Assembly (NCBI GenBank): GCA_023525975.1
Contig: CM042038.1
Span: forward strand, 6,821,272-6,885,271
From: Smallanthus sonchifolius
Lineage: Eukaryota; Streptophyta; Magnoliopsida; Asterales; Asteraceae
Length of the DNA: 64,000 nucleotides
Reading direction: 5' to 3'
Shown here: piece after piece, positions 1-11,571 of the stretch
How the letters are laid out: every line of letters begins with the position of its first letter
Position numbering within the stretch: position 1 is the stretch's first letter
The notes under the pieces: generated by a model
The model's database searches: none
What the model saw: the letters and a program-made list of their open reading frames with translations, nothing else
Told to the model about the DNA's origin: nothing
Made by a program: the position numbers and the translations under genes

Positions 1-1174
1 AAAGTTGTGAACCTTGCAGACTTTTTAGAACATTTATGGCTTCTTGATCCAAACCATGATGACAAAACATTGCAATCATTGTATTATATGAAGATGTGTT
101 TGGCAAAACACCAACACTCGGCATTTTAACCTCAAACACATCAACAGCTTCTTGAACCCGACCCGCTTTTGCTAGTGTATGAATCAAGGTGCTGTAGAAA
201 AGAGTATCGGGCTTACATCCAAATAATTTCATTTTCTCGGGAATCCGCAATGCTTCATTAAAATCATCGTTTTTTGTCAAATAACACATGATGGTGGTGA
301 AGGTTACAACATTAGGAGGGCAATTTTGAGCTTGCATTTCATCTAGCATTTTGTATGCTTTGCTAAAGTTGGATTGGCGACAATATGATTTGATGATGGT
401 GGAATATGTTATAACAGACGGGCTATACCCGTACCCTTTCATTTCTTGGATAGTCCAATGTGCTTCATCAACCCGCTTAACTTTACACCAACTATGCACA
501 AATATGTTAAAAGTATGCGCAGAAGGTGGGATGTGTGATTTTAATTCCAAGAAAATCTTGCGGGCCTGCTCGACTTTATTTTCTTTGCACAGTGTGTCAA
601 GTAAAAGATTCATGGATTCAGTGTTCTTTTCCAATCCGAATCTATGCAAATCGTCAAATACTATTACAGCATCTTCCCATTTTCCTGCCCCACAAAGCCT
701 CCTCATGACTTTTGCTATCCCGCCAATTGTAACAAGATGATGGCGATTCATTTGCTCAACTAATGACATCATCTTCTCCATTTGTTTCATTTTTCCTAAT
801 ATGTCCAGCATTGTCTCGTACGAGTCTGATAACGGTGTGTAAGTTTTGTGTGATTCTGCCCATTTAAATACACCTAATGCAGACTTCCAATCATCTTTGA
901 ATCTATGCAGCAACTGAGAAACAAGACTATGAGATATGGGTATGGTGTTACAAGCTTGATCTTGCATGAGAGAGTGGAAAATTTCATCATAGCTTCCTCC
1001 AGCTTTAACTTTTGAAACCACAATGTTGACGTTTTCAAATGAATCGGTACAGTACTTTTCTTGATTGGCAAGTGCATTGCTGGTAAAATTGAATGATTTC
1101 AAACGATGATGAACAGCGGGATAAATTACATAAGATTCAAAAACAGTGTTTTTTTTCACTGTGATTCTTGGCAT
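1..1174 (-). CDS. P-class pentatricopeptide repeat protein, C-terminus cut by window edge
   Basis: The frame is open from the ATG at 1174 down to base 1, about 391 codons, with an in-frame TGA a few codons upstream of this ATG. No intron is needed. The protein carries successive 35-residue PPR units from about residue 130 onward, visible as repeats of the type NVVTFTTIMCYL, PDTLFYSTLIHTLAKAGR and NTSSYNTMIAMFCHHG. These have the usual P-class spacing and no E or DYW domain in the part seen. PPR proteins bind organellar RNA in a sequence-specific way and act in processing, stability or translation. The order and wording of the repeats resemble Arabidopsis At3g22670, annotated as mitochondrial; this is from memory of the family, not a search. 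The C-terminal repeats lie outside the window. The upstream region holds a minisatellite. Confidence 0.9.
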   Translation of the reverse strand, partial: MPRITVKKNTVFESYVIYPAVHHRLKSFNFTSNALANQEKYCTDSFENVNIVVSKVKAGGSYDEIFHSLMQDQACNTIPISHSLVSQLLHRFKDDWKSALGVFKWAESHKTYTPLSDSYETMLDILGKMKQMEKMMSLVEQMNRHHLVTIGGIAKVMRRLCGAGKWEDAVIVFDDLHRFGLEKNTESMNLLLDTLCKENKVEQARKIFLELKSHIPPSAHTFNIFVHSWCKVKRVDEAHWTIQEMKGYGYSPSVITYSTIIKSYCRQSNFSKAYKMLDEMQAQNCPPNVVTFTTIMCYLTKNDDFNEALRIPEKMKLFGCKPDTLFYSTLIHTLAKAGRVQEAVDVFEVKMPSVGVLPNTSSYNTMIAMFCHHGLDQEAINVLKSLQGSQL

Positions 1175-1497
1175 AGCTGAACATGAAGGTCACACAAGAA
1201 GATTGGGAAACTAGCAATCCTGCAATTCCCAACAATTTATTAAATTTAATCCGAACATAATCGAAATAGGCATTAGTAATGAAGTTGACCTGAAAAATCA
1301 TACTGTTAAACAAAGTGCTTCTGCCTAACAAAGAACTTTGGTATTCATAGTAGTAACATAAACACAGTTCTACCAGTAGCCATTACTTCTCTACTTAAAT
1401 AGCCTTAAACAATAAAAAGGATCAAACATTCATTCTAGATTAAGTACCCAATCAGGTATACTACAGTACTACACCAACCATAGTTTATGCTACCAAG

Positions 1498-1810
1498 CAT
1501 TTCATCAAACACCTTGTGTGCAATATCAGGTATACTACACCAATCAGATTTTATACTACAAAAACATTTCATCAAACACCTTGTGTGCAATATCAAGTAT
1601 ACTTTTAGGCTACCCAACATTTTATCAAACACCTTGTGTGCAATAACAAGTATACTACAGTTTAGGCTATCAAACATTTTATCAAACACCTTGTGTGCAA
1701 TATCAAGCATACTACAGTTTAGGCTACCGAACATTTTATCAAACATCTTGTGTGCATTATCAGGTATACTACAGTTTAATCATTTCATCAAACATCATGC
1801 GTGCAATATA
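1498..1810. repeat. Minisatellite, six copies of a 49-67 bp unit
   Basis: A core reading catttcatcaaacaccttgt, followed by gtgcaatatcaa, recurs at 1498, 1565, 1618, 1675, 1732 and 1781. Spacing is 67, 53, 57, 57 and 49 bp. Copies three to five also share a tail containing actacagtttaggct. The array lies about 320 bp upstream of the PPR start codon, so it falls in its leader or promoter. Short open frames across it on both strands are by-products of the repeat. Confidence 0.9.
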
Positions 1811-2161
1811 CACGTTGACGTAAGGAGATGTAATTGTTGTCGAGATTAACATTTTGAATCTCAGGCTTGAAATCCATGGTCTATGAAATAGAATCGCATG
1901 ATTCTAATCTGCTATTCACAAGGTAAACAACAACGTTTCTACTGGTGAGTATAGTTATGAACAAGAGAATCGTTCATAGATTAACCAGTTTCGACTAGTG
2001 AAAGCAAATGATTGATTTACTGAGCATCTTACCCGACAGATTAAACTCGGAGTCTTGAGCAATGAAGCTTGGTCGGTTTGTGTTGGTCAACAATAGAGAA
2101 ATTGTTCTCAAATAAAAGATCTAAAGTTATCTTCCTAAAATTTTAAAATAGTATATCAAAT

Positions 2162-2518
2162 TCATACCGTATAATAAATAAATACTTTTTCATTCCATGT
2201 AATGTCTTCATATTTATTTTAATCATTTTTTTTCGTCCATCACTTTTATTAAATATACCTCTAATATGTAACTTTTACTTTAAATTATCCTTTATTATAA
2301 CAAATTTAATCTAATTATGTAATTTTTATTTTTAATTAAATAGTAATTAACGTATTTTTGAAACACAATTATATATTAATTTTGATATAGTTTGAATTTT
2401 GTTTTCTATCCTTAGTATATATAATACATTTTTATATATAAAATATATAAATAAAGATTTAAGAATTTTATGTATTGATATTTTTCACACCGTGTGTATT
2501 ACACAGGTTCTAAACTAG
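2162..2518 (+). mobile_element. Helitron-like non-autonomous element, 357 bp
   Basis: The 5' end reads TCATACCGTATAATAAATAA. The 3' end has a hairpin (accgtgtgtattacacaggt, imperfect stem) followed after 5-6 bases by CTAG and then T. TC at the start, a short hairpin and CTRR at the end, with no target duplication, are the hallmarks of Helitrons. The body is AT-rich with no coding capacity. It is alignable by eye along its whole length with the element at 62990-63363, including blocks such as ctaattatgtaatttttatt and gaattttgtttt. Confidence 0.72.
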
Positions 2519-3329
2519 TAAATATTTAGGGTCAATTACATATATCCACTAAAAACTTCATTAATTACATATATACCCAATTCAAAATTTTATTTACGTA
2601 TATCCTCTTCATAATTACAACTGGATGATGAAATTGATCAGAAGCGATGCCGGAAGTTGGAATTGATCGGAAGCGGGAATCTGAAGGTTAGGATTAGGAT
2701 TGATGGAATAAGAATAGTCACAAGCTAAGCTCGAGTTTTAGATGGGTAAATTTATAAAAGAGGCCGAATTCGAACTTGAAAAACCACTCACAAGCTAAGC
2801 TCGAGTTTAAAAAAAAGCTCTAAACGCACAAAGTCGGGCTTGGCTCGACTTGTTTACACCTTACGATTTTTGTGTTTCCAAGAGCTTGGTGAGGTTATTT
2901 TTATAGTTTGAAATCATTACATCTTTTACTACACAATCTAAAACTTGTTGAAAATATGTTAACATGTTAAGCTAAGAATTGTAGTGAAGGAAACTCGGAA
3001 GAAGGAATTTCATTCAACATCATTCCTATTCTTTATACAATCAACTAATTAGTTAAATATTTCATATTATAGCTTTCTACTAATGACGAAATAACCCTTC
3101 CAAGTTGGGGTGAATAGAAAAACCAGTACCGAACCACAATACAGATAACCAGAAAGATCGAACCAGTGGTTCACTATGTTTATTTTGTTTTCTAATAACC
3201 GAATTAAGAAAACGCTTTGTAGCCAAAAACCGAAACATCTAGTTTTAGGCTTTTAGCCTATAATAATCTGCATTCACTTGTTGAACATTTGAGCTTCCTC
3301 ATGTTTCTTGAGAGTTATTTTCACCAAAC
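2519..3329. other. Gene-less interval
   Basis: AT-rich sequence with short direct repeats (cacaagctaagctcgagttt appears at about 2718 and 2789). I see no open frame with protein-like composition and no RNA gene. The right edge runs into the 3' tail of the RTE LINE. Confidence 0.5.
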
Positions 3330-4930
3330 CAAACCAAACGTACTCAGTATAATCCCACACATAGCTAACGCTATTAGTAGGGTCTGGGGAGGGTGAGAGG
3401 TTGCTCCCGTTTAGACCCCCGGCTCCATGGGAAAGAAAAAGATAAAAATATAAATAAAATTAATGAGTAATAAAGTAAAATAAATCTAACATTAATCTAA
3501 CAATTAGCAGTGTATGACTAGAGTATATTAGTCACAAGAAACACAACACACCTACAAGAAACAAGACATACGCAAAATCTTTGCTAAACAACTCTACTCT
3601 CCCACACAACGGGTCACTCATCCTAAAACCCTAATACGACGTCTCCATGAAATCCTATCATTGATCATGTCCTCTGAGAGGTGTAAATCTAGCAAATCAA
3701 GCCTAATCCTCTCATCCCACGTTAATTTCGGTCTCCCCCTGCTCCTTTTCCCCTCTACAACGAGAGTTTCCACCGTTCTCACTGGATCTGTGCTCTGTCT
3801 CCTCTTGACATGTCCAAACCATCTCAATCTTCCTTCTCTTATCTTATCTGAGATACATGTGACTCCCAATCTCTTCCGAACAACTTCATTTCTTATTCGG
3901 TCCTTTCTTGTGTGTCCACACATCCACCTCAACATCCTCATCTCAGCTACATCCATTTTTCGAGCTTGTGTCTTCTTGATGGCCCAACAATCGGTTCCAT
4001 ATAGCATCGCTGGGCGAACTGCTACCCTATAAAATTTATCCTTTAACCCTATTGGGAACCTCTTGTCGCACAAAACACCTGAGGCCGCTCTCCATTTACA
4101 CCAACCAGTCTGCACCCGATGGACTACATCATTGTCGATGTCCCCGTTACTCTGGATGACAGATCCTAGATACTTGAACTTCAGTGTCTTAGGGACAACC
4201 CCACCTTCAATAGAAATCTGGGTCTCCTCGTCGACGTTTGCACCACTAAAGTTGCAGTGAAGGTACTCGGTTTTAGATCGGCTTATCTTCAAACCTTTGT
4301 GCTCTAAGACTGTTCTCCATTCCTCTAGTCTGTTATTCAATGTCTCTTTACTTTCTGCAATCAACACGATATCATCAGCAAAAAGCATGCACCATGGAAT
4401 TGCATCTTGAATCGACTTTGACAACTCATCCAAAACTACTGCAAAGAGAAAGGGGCTTAGTGCCGACCCCTGGTGAACTCCCACTTCCACCGGAAAAAAG
4501 TCTGTATCACCCACAGGAGCTCGGACGCATGTCTTAGCCTCATGATACATATCCCTAATTGCCTTAATATATTTACTAGGGATCCTTCTTCCCTCCAGAC
4601 TTTCCCAGATCAATCTTCTAGGTACACTATCGTACGCCTTTTCAAGATCGATGAACATCATATGTAAATCATGTTTCTTCTCTCTGTACTTTTCCATTAA
4701 TCTTCTTAAAATGTGTATCGCCTCCGTAGTGGACCGGCCTGGCATGACCCCAAATTGGTTTGCTGTAACCTGGGTTTGTCGTCTAATCCTTGTATCTATA
4801 ACTCTTTCCCATAATTTCATTGTATGACATAAGAGCTTAATCCCCCTGTAGTTAGCACAACATTGAGCATCTCCTTTGTTTTTATATAGGGGTACTAAGA
4901 CACTACGCCTCCACTGATCTGGCATCTTCC
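3330..4930 (-). mobile_element. RTE-type non-LTR retrotransposon, 5'-truncated
   Basis: On the minus strand a reverse transcriptase frame is followed by about 290 bp of 3' UTR. The UTR ends in a motif reading gtgtgggattatactgagta and a tail of ttggtttggtttgg units. This short-repeat tail, rather than poly(A), is typical of plant RTE elements. The element stops abruptly near 4930, before the endonuclease domain expected upstream of the RT, so it is a normal 5'-truncated insertion. No target duplication could be recognised with confidence. Confidence 0.8.
3618..4925 (-). CDS. LINE reverse transcriptase (RTE clade), N-terminally truncated
   Basis: A 435-residue open frame without stops. Order of motifs: YRGIKLLCHTMKLWE (RT block 1, about residue 26), FGVMPGRSTTEAI (about 58), MFIDLEKAYDSVPR (catalytic Asp block, about 90), VHQGSALSPFLF (about 149) and the catalytic FADD at about 184, followed by the thumb and a C-terminal region ending in a WRRRIRVLG segment. 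It would copy its own RNA by target-primed reverse transcription. The apurinic-like endonuclease that belongs upstream is missing, so this copy cannot move by itself. The intact frame suggests a fairly recent insertion. The ATG given is only the first Met in the surviving frame. Confidence 0.9.
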   Translation of the reverse strand: MPDQWRRSVLVPLYKNKGDAQCCANYRGIKLLCHTMKLWERVIDTRIRRQTQVTANQFGVMPGRSTTEAIHILRRLMEKYREKKHDLHMMFIDLEKAYDSVPRRLIWESLEGRRIPSKYIKAIRDMYHEAKTCVRAPVGDTDFFPVEVGVHQGSALSPFLFAVVLDELSKSIQDAIPWCMLFADDIVLIAESKETLNNRLEEWRTVLEHKGLKISRSKTEYLHCNFSGANVDEETQISIEGGVVPKTLKFKYLGSVIQSNGDIDNDVVHRVQTGWCKWRAASGVLCDKRFPIGLKDKFYRVAVRPAMLYGTDCWAIKKTQARKMDVAEMRMLRWMCGHTRKDRIRNEVVRKRLGVTCISDKIREGRLRWFGHVKRRQSTDPVRTVETLVVEGKRSRGRPKLTWDERIRLDLLDLHLSEDMINDRISWRRRIRVLG

Positions 4931-5207
4931 CGATAATATAACAGACAACTCAATCATCAACCAGGCTTAAATTATGTTGGTAAACTGAAAGGAAAAGTTT
5001 TTTACTAAACAAAGGAAGCAATTAAAAGCTCGTAAAAAGGAACAACCGAGCGAGTGCTAGAAACAACAAAAAAGAGCCTACATGTACCAAAATATGTAGT
5101 ACCCCAAAAACCTTGTATAAAAGATTCTTGTTATTCAAACTCAAAAGAAAAACCAACACGTTCCAAGTCGTGGTCAAAGTGACGGTCACCATTCACATGT
5201 CTAGCGT
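4931..5207. other. Interval between RTE LINE and GAPC; likely GAPC 3' UTR
   Basis: Follows the GAPC stop codon in the direction of transcription (minus strand). No separate coding signal is seen. The 3' UTR of GAPC must end here, but no unambiguous polyadenylation signal stands out from the AT-rich background. Confidence 0.4.
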
Positions 5208-8200
5208 TTAGGCTTCCACAGATGCAATGTGGCAAATCAAGTCAATAACACGGGAACTGAAAAGAAGTTTAAAAAACAGGTTAATATATTGCAACAAGTG
5301 TGGCCATTTCGACCCGGTTACATACATTTAGTTTGTAAAATATAACAGGTTATGCAGGTAAAATTTAACCAAAAAGAAGGCAGGTCAAACAAACAGGAGC
5401 TGATTACAAGTAACTTGTGGGTGCTGATTTGAAGTTGTTGATGGCATAAGTCAAGTGTTTATTAATAACATTTTATAGAAAGACAATAACAGTTAGCAGG
5501 GCAACCCAGCCCATCCTAAACATCTACCCACTTTGACACGTAGCCCATAATGCATGTTAATTCAATACACAACACATATTCAAAATAAGATGTAAGAAAG
5601 TACCTGTATCCCCACTCGTTGTCATACCAAGAGACGAGTTTCAAAAAGTTGTCATTCAAAGCAATCCCCGCCTTGGCATCAAAGATGCTTGACCTGCTGT
5701 CACCAACAAAGTCAGTGGATACAACATCTTCTTCAACATATCCCAAAATACCCTTAAGTTTGCCTTCTGATTCCTCCCTGAATTACAAAAAATCCAGAAG
5801 TTATTTCTAAATATCGATCATATTCCCATTATCAAATTTTAATAATAATAATGATAATAATAACAGAAATAAAAATAATAATAATTAATTAGGTAAATTA
5901 CTCAATACTTACTTAATGGCAGCCTTGACCTGCTCATAAGTAGCCTTCTTCTCAAGTCTCACAGTTAAGTCCACAACTGAGACATCTACTGTTGGTACAC
6001 GGAAGGCCATTCCGGTTAATTTGCCATTAAGGGCTGGCAAAACTTTGCCAACAGCCTACAAAGAAAAGGAAATAGATAACTTACTGTTTCCAGAGTATAC
6101 AATTCAAACTTCAAAATGGAAAGATAGCACAATCAAACATTTGGGTTGTGTTTTATATCAAACATTTGGGTTGCTGATATTTTAAATGTCAGTTAATTAC
6201 CTTGGCAGCTCCAGTGCTGCTGGGAATAATGTTGAAAGAAGCAGCTCTTCCACCTCTCCAATCCTTCATAGATGGACCGTCAACAGTCTTTTGGGTGGCT
6301 GAAATGAGTTAACAATATGAGACATGTACATTTTAACTCATAATATAATGATTGATTTAAATAACAAACTTAAAAGCTACACTACCAGTCATGGCATGGA
6401 CTGTTGTCATAAGACCCTCAACAATGCCAAACCTGTCATTAATCACCTGGAATTGATACAAAATTGTAAGTTGAAATAGAAATAGATGACATTTGAATAT
6501 ATAAATACTGAATTGGGCTGATTATACCTTGGCCAAAGGAGCAAGGCAGTTGGTTGTGCAGCTAGCGTTGGAAACAATGTTAAGATCAGGTGTGTATTCA
6601 TGCTCATTGACACCCACAACAAACATGGGAGCATTGCCGCTAGGAGCAGAGATAACAACCTTTTTGGCACCACCCTGATCATACAAAACCATATGTAAAA
6701 TAAGTGAACACTTAAATTGTGGCCAAATAATCACAGCCCACATGAACAAGTAAATTAGAGATGCCAATTTTGATCCATTGACTTGTGAATGGGTTTGATT
6801 CAGTTCAGCTTATTTTCTTATATACAGGTACACTAAAAAGTTCGATAAAAAGAAAACATGTCGAATGAGTCAAGTTGCCCAAAGTGTATTTTAATGATGA
6901 AACCACCTAAGCCATATTATGACAACAAATTTTAATGACGAAACCTCATCACCATTTTGACCTATCTGAAACATAATTGAATATCAAACTAACAGTATAG
7001 AAACAAGAAACCCAATCAGACCTTTAAGTGAGCGGCAGCCTTGTCCTTGTCTGTGAAGACTCCAGTGGACTCGACCACAAAGTCAGCTCCAGCGGCGCCC
7101 CATGGGATCTCTTCTGGGTTCCTAATAGTACAAACGAAACAAAATTTTAGATTAATTTTAGGAAAAAAATAATTCCCAACATATGACTCGAAGTCCTCAA
7201 ATGGATTTTACCTGAAGCCAAAAACACTGACAGGCTTCTCACCAAAGAGAAGGGTTTTCTCGTCCTTAACCTTAAGCTCATGATGCTTCCATTGGCCATG
7301 AACAGTGTCATACTTGAACATATATGTCTGTAAGAAAATGAACTTATAAATAACTGAACGCAGATAAAACCAAACACTTGCATCCTAATCGTTCACAAAT
7401 GAAATCAAATGGAAATTTCTATGACGTAATCACCTTCAAATATCATCAACTCTGCAACAATGTTTACCACTTAAATCGCAAAACACCATATACTAGAACA
7501 AACAGATATCATAATATACCATATTATTCTAAATATCATAGCTTCAATGGTATCAAATTTTATAAGATAACAAGTACATGTTACACATACAAACTGAGAT
7601 TGAAAACATTATTAAGCCATAGACTCATACTACAACTAAATTCAAGTAAGGTGAACAGATCTTGTGCACTATGATAAACTGGATCTTTATCAGCAATATT
7701 GCTCATAAGGTAATAGTTTGAACACAAATTGACTTCACACACAGAATACTAAATGCATCTGAACCTAGCGTGCTTCACATATGTAAATCAAACAATATTT
7801 TGAAACCTGTCATAACATGGAGGCATGGGGCTTGATACATAAATCAGCTTAATTTTAAGGTTTTGTAACATATATTTATAAATAGTTAAAAAACTGAGAT
7901 CAAGTCCAGTATAAACCGAAGCATCTGTTAACTCAACAAAATCACTTCTACTATGTGATCTGACAATCTGAATCATCATTTTGAATATAATATACCTTTC
8001 AGACGTATAGCTAACTAAGACGTTCATAATTTACTAATAGCATAGCAATCATTTGCAGAGTAACTATAGATCCAAATCGATAACTCAATCATTTATAGAT
8101 CCAAATCTATATAAACCTTAGCCTTTGCATCATAACCAAACAAAATCACACAGTAAGTATAGATACAAATCGATTACTCAATCATTTACAGAGCATCTAT

Positions 8201-8606
8201 AGATCGAAATCTATATAAACCCTAGCTTTGCATCATAACAAAACAAAATCACACACAGTACACGTACCATGTAGTCAGTAGAGATAAACGGATCGTTAAC
8301 AGCAACAAGCTCGATGTCATCTCTCTGAAGTGCAACTCTAGCAACTAGACGACCGATTCTTCCAAATCCTACAATACATCAGTCGGATCTGAAGAATTAG
8401 TAAACAAAAACGCAACTACAAATCAAAAACAGATCAATCTATTACAAATAAACAAAAATGTACCGTTGATTCCGATCTTAATCTTCTTATCGGATGCTGC
8501 AAAATCGAACGAAACATGCATAAAAGTAAAATCAATACACTAGATAAACAAGTATACATGAACAGTAAAATTCAAACGATATCAAATATATGAAACATTT
8601 ACCCAT
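5208..8606 (-). CDS. GAPC: Cytosolic glyceraldehyde-3-phosphate dehydrogenase (GAPC), 11 exons
   Basis: It oxidises glyceraldehyde-3-phosphate to 1,3-bisphosphoglycerate with NAD+ in cytosolic glycolysis. Exons read from GT-AG borders: 8603-8606 (ATGG only), 8464-8496, 8268-8368, 7212-7327, 7022-7121, 6528-6674, 6386-6446, 6201-6298, 5913-6055, 5604-5777, 5208-5256. They total 1026 nt and 341 codons. Visible signatures: [20 protein letters not shown] (NAD-binding glycine loop), SNASCTTNC with the catalytic Cys, GGRAASFNIIPSSTGAAK, and the C-terminus WGYSSRVIDLICHIASVEA. No transit peptide is present and the length matches cytosolic GAPC (about 338 aa) rather than plastid GAPA/B. The four-base first coding exon is small but fixed by the phase of exon 2. 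Third intron holds a tandem duplication. Confidence 0.97.
8074..8265. repeat. Tandem duplication inside GAPC intron 3, about 91-100 bp unit
   Basis: Two adjacent copies begin with aaatcgat(a/t)actcaatcat at 8074 and 8165. Both continue through aaatctatataaaccyta and catcataacaaaacaaaatc-like blocks to the exon 3 splice donor region. The copies differ by several substitutions and a short insertion. Confidence 0.75.
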
Positions 8607-8701
8607 GGCGGATGTAGAGTCTGATAAGGTTTTAGAGAGAGATTGGTGTTGGTAGCGAGAGAGAGAATTGAGTATGTGAGAAAAAAGATCGGGGCCGTTA
8701 G

Positions 8702-8709
8702 TATTTAAA
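8702..8709 (-). promoter_or_regulatory. Probable TATA box of GAPC
   Basis: On the minus strand the sequence reads atTTAAATAct, about 95 bp upstream of the GAPC ATG. It is followed by a CT-rich leader (tctctctcgctaccaacacc). Position and context fit a TATA element and pyrimidine-rich leader of a highly expressed plant gene. Confidence 0.5.
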
Positions 8710-8901
8710 TCCTCGGCGGATGAACCGAAGACGGTGGGTGACGTAAGCGGTTTCAATTTACTGTCCTCGAGAAAAAGAAATTGTCATTGAGCTTCAACTT
8801 TTGAAATTTAGCCGTTACATTGTTTAATTAACTAGTTTTTTTACCATCGTTACACGGCGAAAGTTTACCTCATTATTAGTTTGGCTCGTTTACAGGGATA
8901 A

Positions 8902-8957
8902 ACCGAACGTCGAAACGTAGACTAGGTATACCGAACGTCGAAACGTAGACTAGGTAT
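8902..8957. repeat. Perfect tandem duplication, 28 bp x 2
   Basis: The unit starts accgaacgtcgaaacgtaga and ends ctaggtat, and is repeated without mismatch at 8902-8929 and 8930-8957. It lies upstream of GAPC. Confidence 0.9.
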
Positions 8958-10115
8958 AATCTACGATACTTAAAAAAAATACTTCATTTTAAATGTAACT
9001 TTGTTTTCAATAAAATTTATACCGGAATGTTGATAAAAAAATATCTAAAGAAGCCGCACATTCCATTTTTTTAAAATTAAGAAACAAAAGTTATTACAAA
9101 TAATTTTTAACTATAAAATGATCGTTTTTCATATTTATGTTGAGTTAATAATATGCAATAAAAATGTATTAGATATCAATAATTATCTTCTGAATTTTAA
9201 CCATGTGAAATATGAACACATGGTTTTACCCTTACAAAAACCATCACACTTTATCATTATTATTTATTTATTTTTAACCCTTTATCATTCTCCAGTCCTA
9301 CTTCCATCTCCCATTTCTCTGATCTCTCAACCTCATTTTCTTTCTCTTTCAATCTCTTCACTTTACTTCAAGTCAATCTATACGATTATGACTCACATTC
9401 AAGTTGTAGTGATAAATCCCATTTCTAAAAAAAAATCTCCATCAATGGCCCTTCATCTCCATGGTGTCCCGACTTTGCCACCGCTCCCCACCCCCAAAAC
9501 AACCCGACACCACCATCAACGACCACGATTACGGCGACCTAGACAGTCGGAATGAGCGGCGGTTACGAATCGAGTAGGTAGATCGGTGTAATAGATAGGG
9601 TTACTGGGAAGATATGGCTCCAGCAGCGGTGGCGACGTGTAGATCGAAACCCTAGGTGGCGGTATCCATATCTCTGCCGTGAAACCGTCACGACCCTTGA
9701 CGCCTCCATCTCTGTCATCGATTACGGCCTTCCCGCACATCGGATGCGGCTTCTCTTTTCGTTGCCGTCGTCGGTTTAGCGAAACCATCACAAACAATCA
9801 ACCGCCTCTCGCATCTACTCTCCAACCTTGCTTCCATCTTATGTAGCCCTTATTTTAGAGAGTACTCTGGTTTGCGACTTGTACTTTCTGTTTCTTCAAT
9901 TGTACCTTGTTTGGACCAGTAGGTATCTTACACGTGGACCACTTGGTAGAAGGTAATGTAGAGATGACAGAGAGAGCTGTTTGCTGAAGAAAGAAAGTTA
10001 TGTGGCAAAATAGAAAAGAAAAAGTTTACTGTTCTTAAACCTTTCTCTTTTAAAGCTTTTTGTTAATTGTTAATTAAAAGTTAAAATAATTTTTTTAGAA
10101 ATTCAAAGCTAATCG
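8958..10115. other. Gene-less interval
   Basis: AT-rich, with a more GC-rich patch at about 9440-9780. Open frames in the patch have low-complexity composition and no recognisable domain, so I do not call a gene. It may be decayed transposon sequence. Confidence 0.4.
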
Positions 10116-10268
10116 TCCCGGAATCAGGATCGGATAAAACTCTATCTAACCCGTTCAGCCTAGGCTAAAAACATGAGTCAAGCATCAAGATTCAAACTTA
10201 AGACCGGCCCTGAACTCTACCTTAACATCAGGCTACCACTCAGGAAGAAACCTTGGTGGTAAAAAAAG
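10116..10268 (-). mobile_element. Possible tRNA-derived SINE remnant
   Basis: Read on the minus strand it contains a box-A-like stretch (gagtggtagcctgatg) and, about 40 bp further on, a box-B-like stretch (ttaagtttgaatctt). The spacing resembles tRNA-derived SINE heads. A run of T precedes it on the minus strand. No poly(A) tail or target duplication was established. Confidence 0.35.
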
Positions 10269-10856
10269 TTAAAATAACTAGTTTTGTATAATGTAAAAAC
10301 AAAGTAATAAAGTAAAATTACCTGTTTAAATATTTTTTTATATTATTTTAAATACTTTTCATCTTTATGCACTCAATATACACTAATCCTATTTCTAATA
10401 AACAATTTCAATTAATGTCACTTGGTAACACCATGTTTTTTCTCATTAAATCTTTCAATTTTCTCTATTTTAAATAATTTTGAATTTTAATATCTAATTA
10501 TGTTTTTTTTTTCAAAAAAATAATATAAGATTTGAGTTCTAACTATTACTTAATTTGAATTCTAATATAAAATTTGAAATCTAATTTTCACTTGTGTATT
10601 TTCATTTTTCTATTAAACAACCACATATAATACATGAATATATAACTCAGTTTTAAATAAAGAATTACGTTACTGTTTACCCTTTGATGCTTATAAGATG
10701 ATGACATATATCACATTTAGGACAATAAATCTTCTTTCAATATTTACAAGAGTTAATGTGTTTTGGCAATTCTCTAATTAAGATTGTTTCTTTATTTAAA
10801 ATCACTATGTAAGGTTATATATGGCAAACAAAATATTTCAATAGTTTAGAAAACTT

Positions 10857-11571
10857 TATTTATCATATTTCAAATTTAATTACTTCATCGATGTTTATAA
10901 AAATCAAAAATTATGGTGGACACGTGTCATTCTCTGGTTATTTCTCATATTTATTTTTCTGCCTCTATCTGCTATTAAATATTAATTTTTTCTGTTTCTC
11001 TCTTATTAAATAATAATATTAAATAATAATTTTTATATTAATAAATAAAACTATATGAACACGTGTCACTTTATGGTTCATTTGTATCATTTTTTTCCCA
11101 TCTCTCTATCTCTCATATTGAATAATGATATTAAAAATATTATTTTTAGATTTTTAATATAAATCTTACGAATACTTATTATTTAATTATAAATAGTTAT
11201 TATATCATCAAGAAAATGAACTTAATATGAACTAACATTTATCAATTAAATTAAAAAATTAATACTCAGTTGAAAAAAATGTTTTAAAAACTAACTTAAC
11301 AGACTTTATAACTGTCACGACAAATTATATTTTTCAAAGACATATTTTGACGAGTGTGTTTGTTAACAAATTACATTATATTTTATTCAACCAATGTAAT
11401 ATGCCGGTTTATTCAACCCGTGTATTACACGGGTTTTAAAAATATACAATTTTATTACTAAATATATAACATTTTATTTATTCAACTCGTGTAATACACT
11501 GGATTTTAACCTAGTTTATCATATTTCAAATTTAACTACTTCAACGATGTTTATAAAAATAAAAAATGATA
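10857..11571 (+). mobile_element. Helitron-like remnant(s) between two copies of a 57-bp direct repeat
   Basis: A 57-bp sequence beginning atttatcatatttcaaattt is found at about 10857-10913 and again at about 11514-11571 with few changes. Between them are two acacgtgtca blocks (10919 and 11058) like those inside the other Helitron-like elements, and two 3'-type hairpins (acccgtgtattacacgggt at about 11417 and ctcgtgtaatacact at about 11485). The second hairpin is followed by CTAG at 11511-11514. The 5' terminus is not clear. There may be two partial elements in tandem. Confidence 0.5.

Noticed and set aside
3661..4667. Plus-strand frames within the RTE element
   Set aside because: Antisense shadows of the minus-strand reverse transcriptase frame.
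7378..8027. Frames of 79-98 codons within GAPC intron 3
   Set aside because: Lie in an intron bounded by verified exons and have no domain.
9118..9797. Overlapping plus and minus frames of 145 and 93 codons
   Set aside because: No domain or splice-supported structure. Composition follows local base content.
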